NCBI GenBank assembly: GCA_025057735.1
Contig: JANWUU010000111.1
Span: 1 to 14,186, forward strand
DNA: 14,186 nucleotides
Source of the DNA: Burkholderiaceae bacterium
Lineage (GTDB): Bacteria; Pseudomonadota; Gammaproteobacteria; Burkholderiales; Burkholderiaceae
Direction: 5' to 3'
The notes beneath the pieces are model-generated. The model saw only the letters and a list, made by a program, of their open reading frames with translations. It ran no database searches and was not told the origin of the DNA. Both the position numbers and the translations under genes were made by a program. Positions 13,991-14,186 of this stretch are shown one piece after another (position 1 is the first letter of the stretch; the number at the start of each line of letters is the position of its first letter).

Positions 13991-14186
13991 GGGCCTCGCC
14001 GGCGCAGGCGGCGCCGTCGCGTCCGTTGCCGCGATGAAGCCGGACCAGGTGGTGCTTGCCTTCGACTACGGCGAGCGCCGCATCGGCGTGGCCATCGGCA
14101 ACACGCTGACGCGGCAGGCGCGGCCGCTGGCGGTGATCGACGCGCAGGATAAAGCGGCGCGCTGGCGGTCCATCGCGCAGTTGATC
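13983..14186 (+). CDS. ruvX: RuvX/YqgF family nuclease, copy 2, 3' end outside window
   Basis: First 68 codons of a second ruvX, starting ATG 13983 inside the yqgE stop (ATGCCTGA). It contains LAFDYGERRIGVAIGNTLTR with catalytic Asp28 intact and is open to the window edge. It differs from copy 1 at 10 of 68 residues, four of them in the first 20 codons before the conserved core. MKPDQVV at 14034 is an alternative start, matching the alternative in copy 1. Whether the gene is complete, and whether pyrR follows, cannot be seen. Confidence 0.9.
   Translation, partial: MPEGLAGAGGAVASVAAMKPDQVVLAFDYGERRIGVAIGNTLTRQARPLAVIDAQDKAARWRSIAQLI

Larger units (their letters stand above)
13010..14186. repeat. 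Arm 2 of a large inverted duplication, runs off the window end
   Basis: Reverse-complement counterpart of arm 1: phr fragment (-), yqgE (+), ruvX 5' part (+). Separated from arm 1 by about 230 bp of phr sequence present once. Arms are similar throughout but differ at many silent and some coding sites, so this is not an exact fold-back. Confidence 0.92.

Noticed and set aside
11605..14186. Exact fold-back amplification artefact (as in whole-genome amplification)
   Set aside because: Such artefacts give identical arms from one template; these arms differ at many sites. A chimera between two strains remains possible and is kept as a finding.
11605..14186. Terminal inverted repeats of a transposon
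   Set aside because: The arms contain housekeeping genes, and no transposase or short terminal repeats with target duplication are visible.

Overview
The window is GC-rich, gene-dense chromosomal DNA of a Gram-negative bacterium, most likely a betaproteobacterium (Burkholderiales-like). This is inferred from the LPS-heptose genes, the split heptose kinase and nucleotidyltransferase (rfaE1 + rfaE2), and the order yqgE-ruvX-pyrR-pyrB-pyrC'-plsC. There are no tRNAs, rRNAs, CRISPR arrays or insertion sequences that I can see.

Region 1 (1-7785, all + strand) is a surface-sugar operon. It opens with the 3' part of ugd (UDP-glucose dehydrogenase) and a UDP-glucuronate 4-epimerase-like gene, which together would give UDP-GlcA and UDP-GalA. 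It then carries all five genes for ADP-L-glycero-D-manno-heptose: gmhA, rfaE1, hldD, gmhB and rfaE2. apaH (Ap4A hydrolase) closes the run. Most junctions are short ATG/stop overlaps; the exception is a 291-nt gap before hldD that holds a perfect 12-bp inverted repeat. Between gmhA and rfaE1 sits an MNT nucleotidyltransferase/HEPN pair (type VII toxin-antitoxin-like), joined by 4-nt overlaps to each other and to rfaE1. Just upstream of gmhA is a second, internally deleted copy of the MNT gene whose stop overlaps the gmhA start in the same way.

Region 2 (7715-12355, all - strand) reads yqgE > ruvX > pyrR > pyrB > pyrC' > plsC and converges on apaH with a 71-bp coding overlap. The dihydroorotase homologue has lost its metal-binding HxH motif and is a predicted non-catalytic PyrC' partner of PyrB.

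Region 3 (about 11605-14186) is the most unusual part. A block holding the ruvX 5' part, all of yqgE and the 5' part of a divergent photolyase gene (phr) is present twice in inverted orientation. The inner ends are near 12780 and 13010, with a spacer of about 230 bp. The arms are similar but not identical: the two YqgE proteins differ at 11 of 184 residues. Both phr copies are cut at the centre, so neither encodes a full photolyase. The second arm runs off the window end. This is either a real diverged inverted duplication or a chimeric join of two related strains. The mostly silent divergence in the outer part of the broken phr copies favours two lineages joined after they had diverged.
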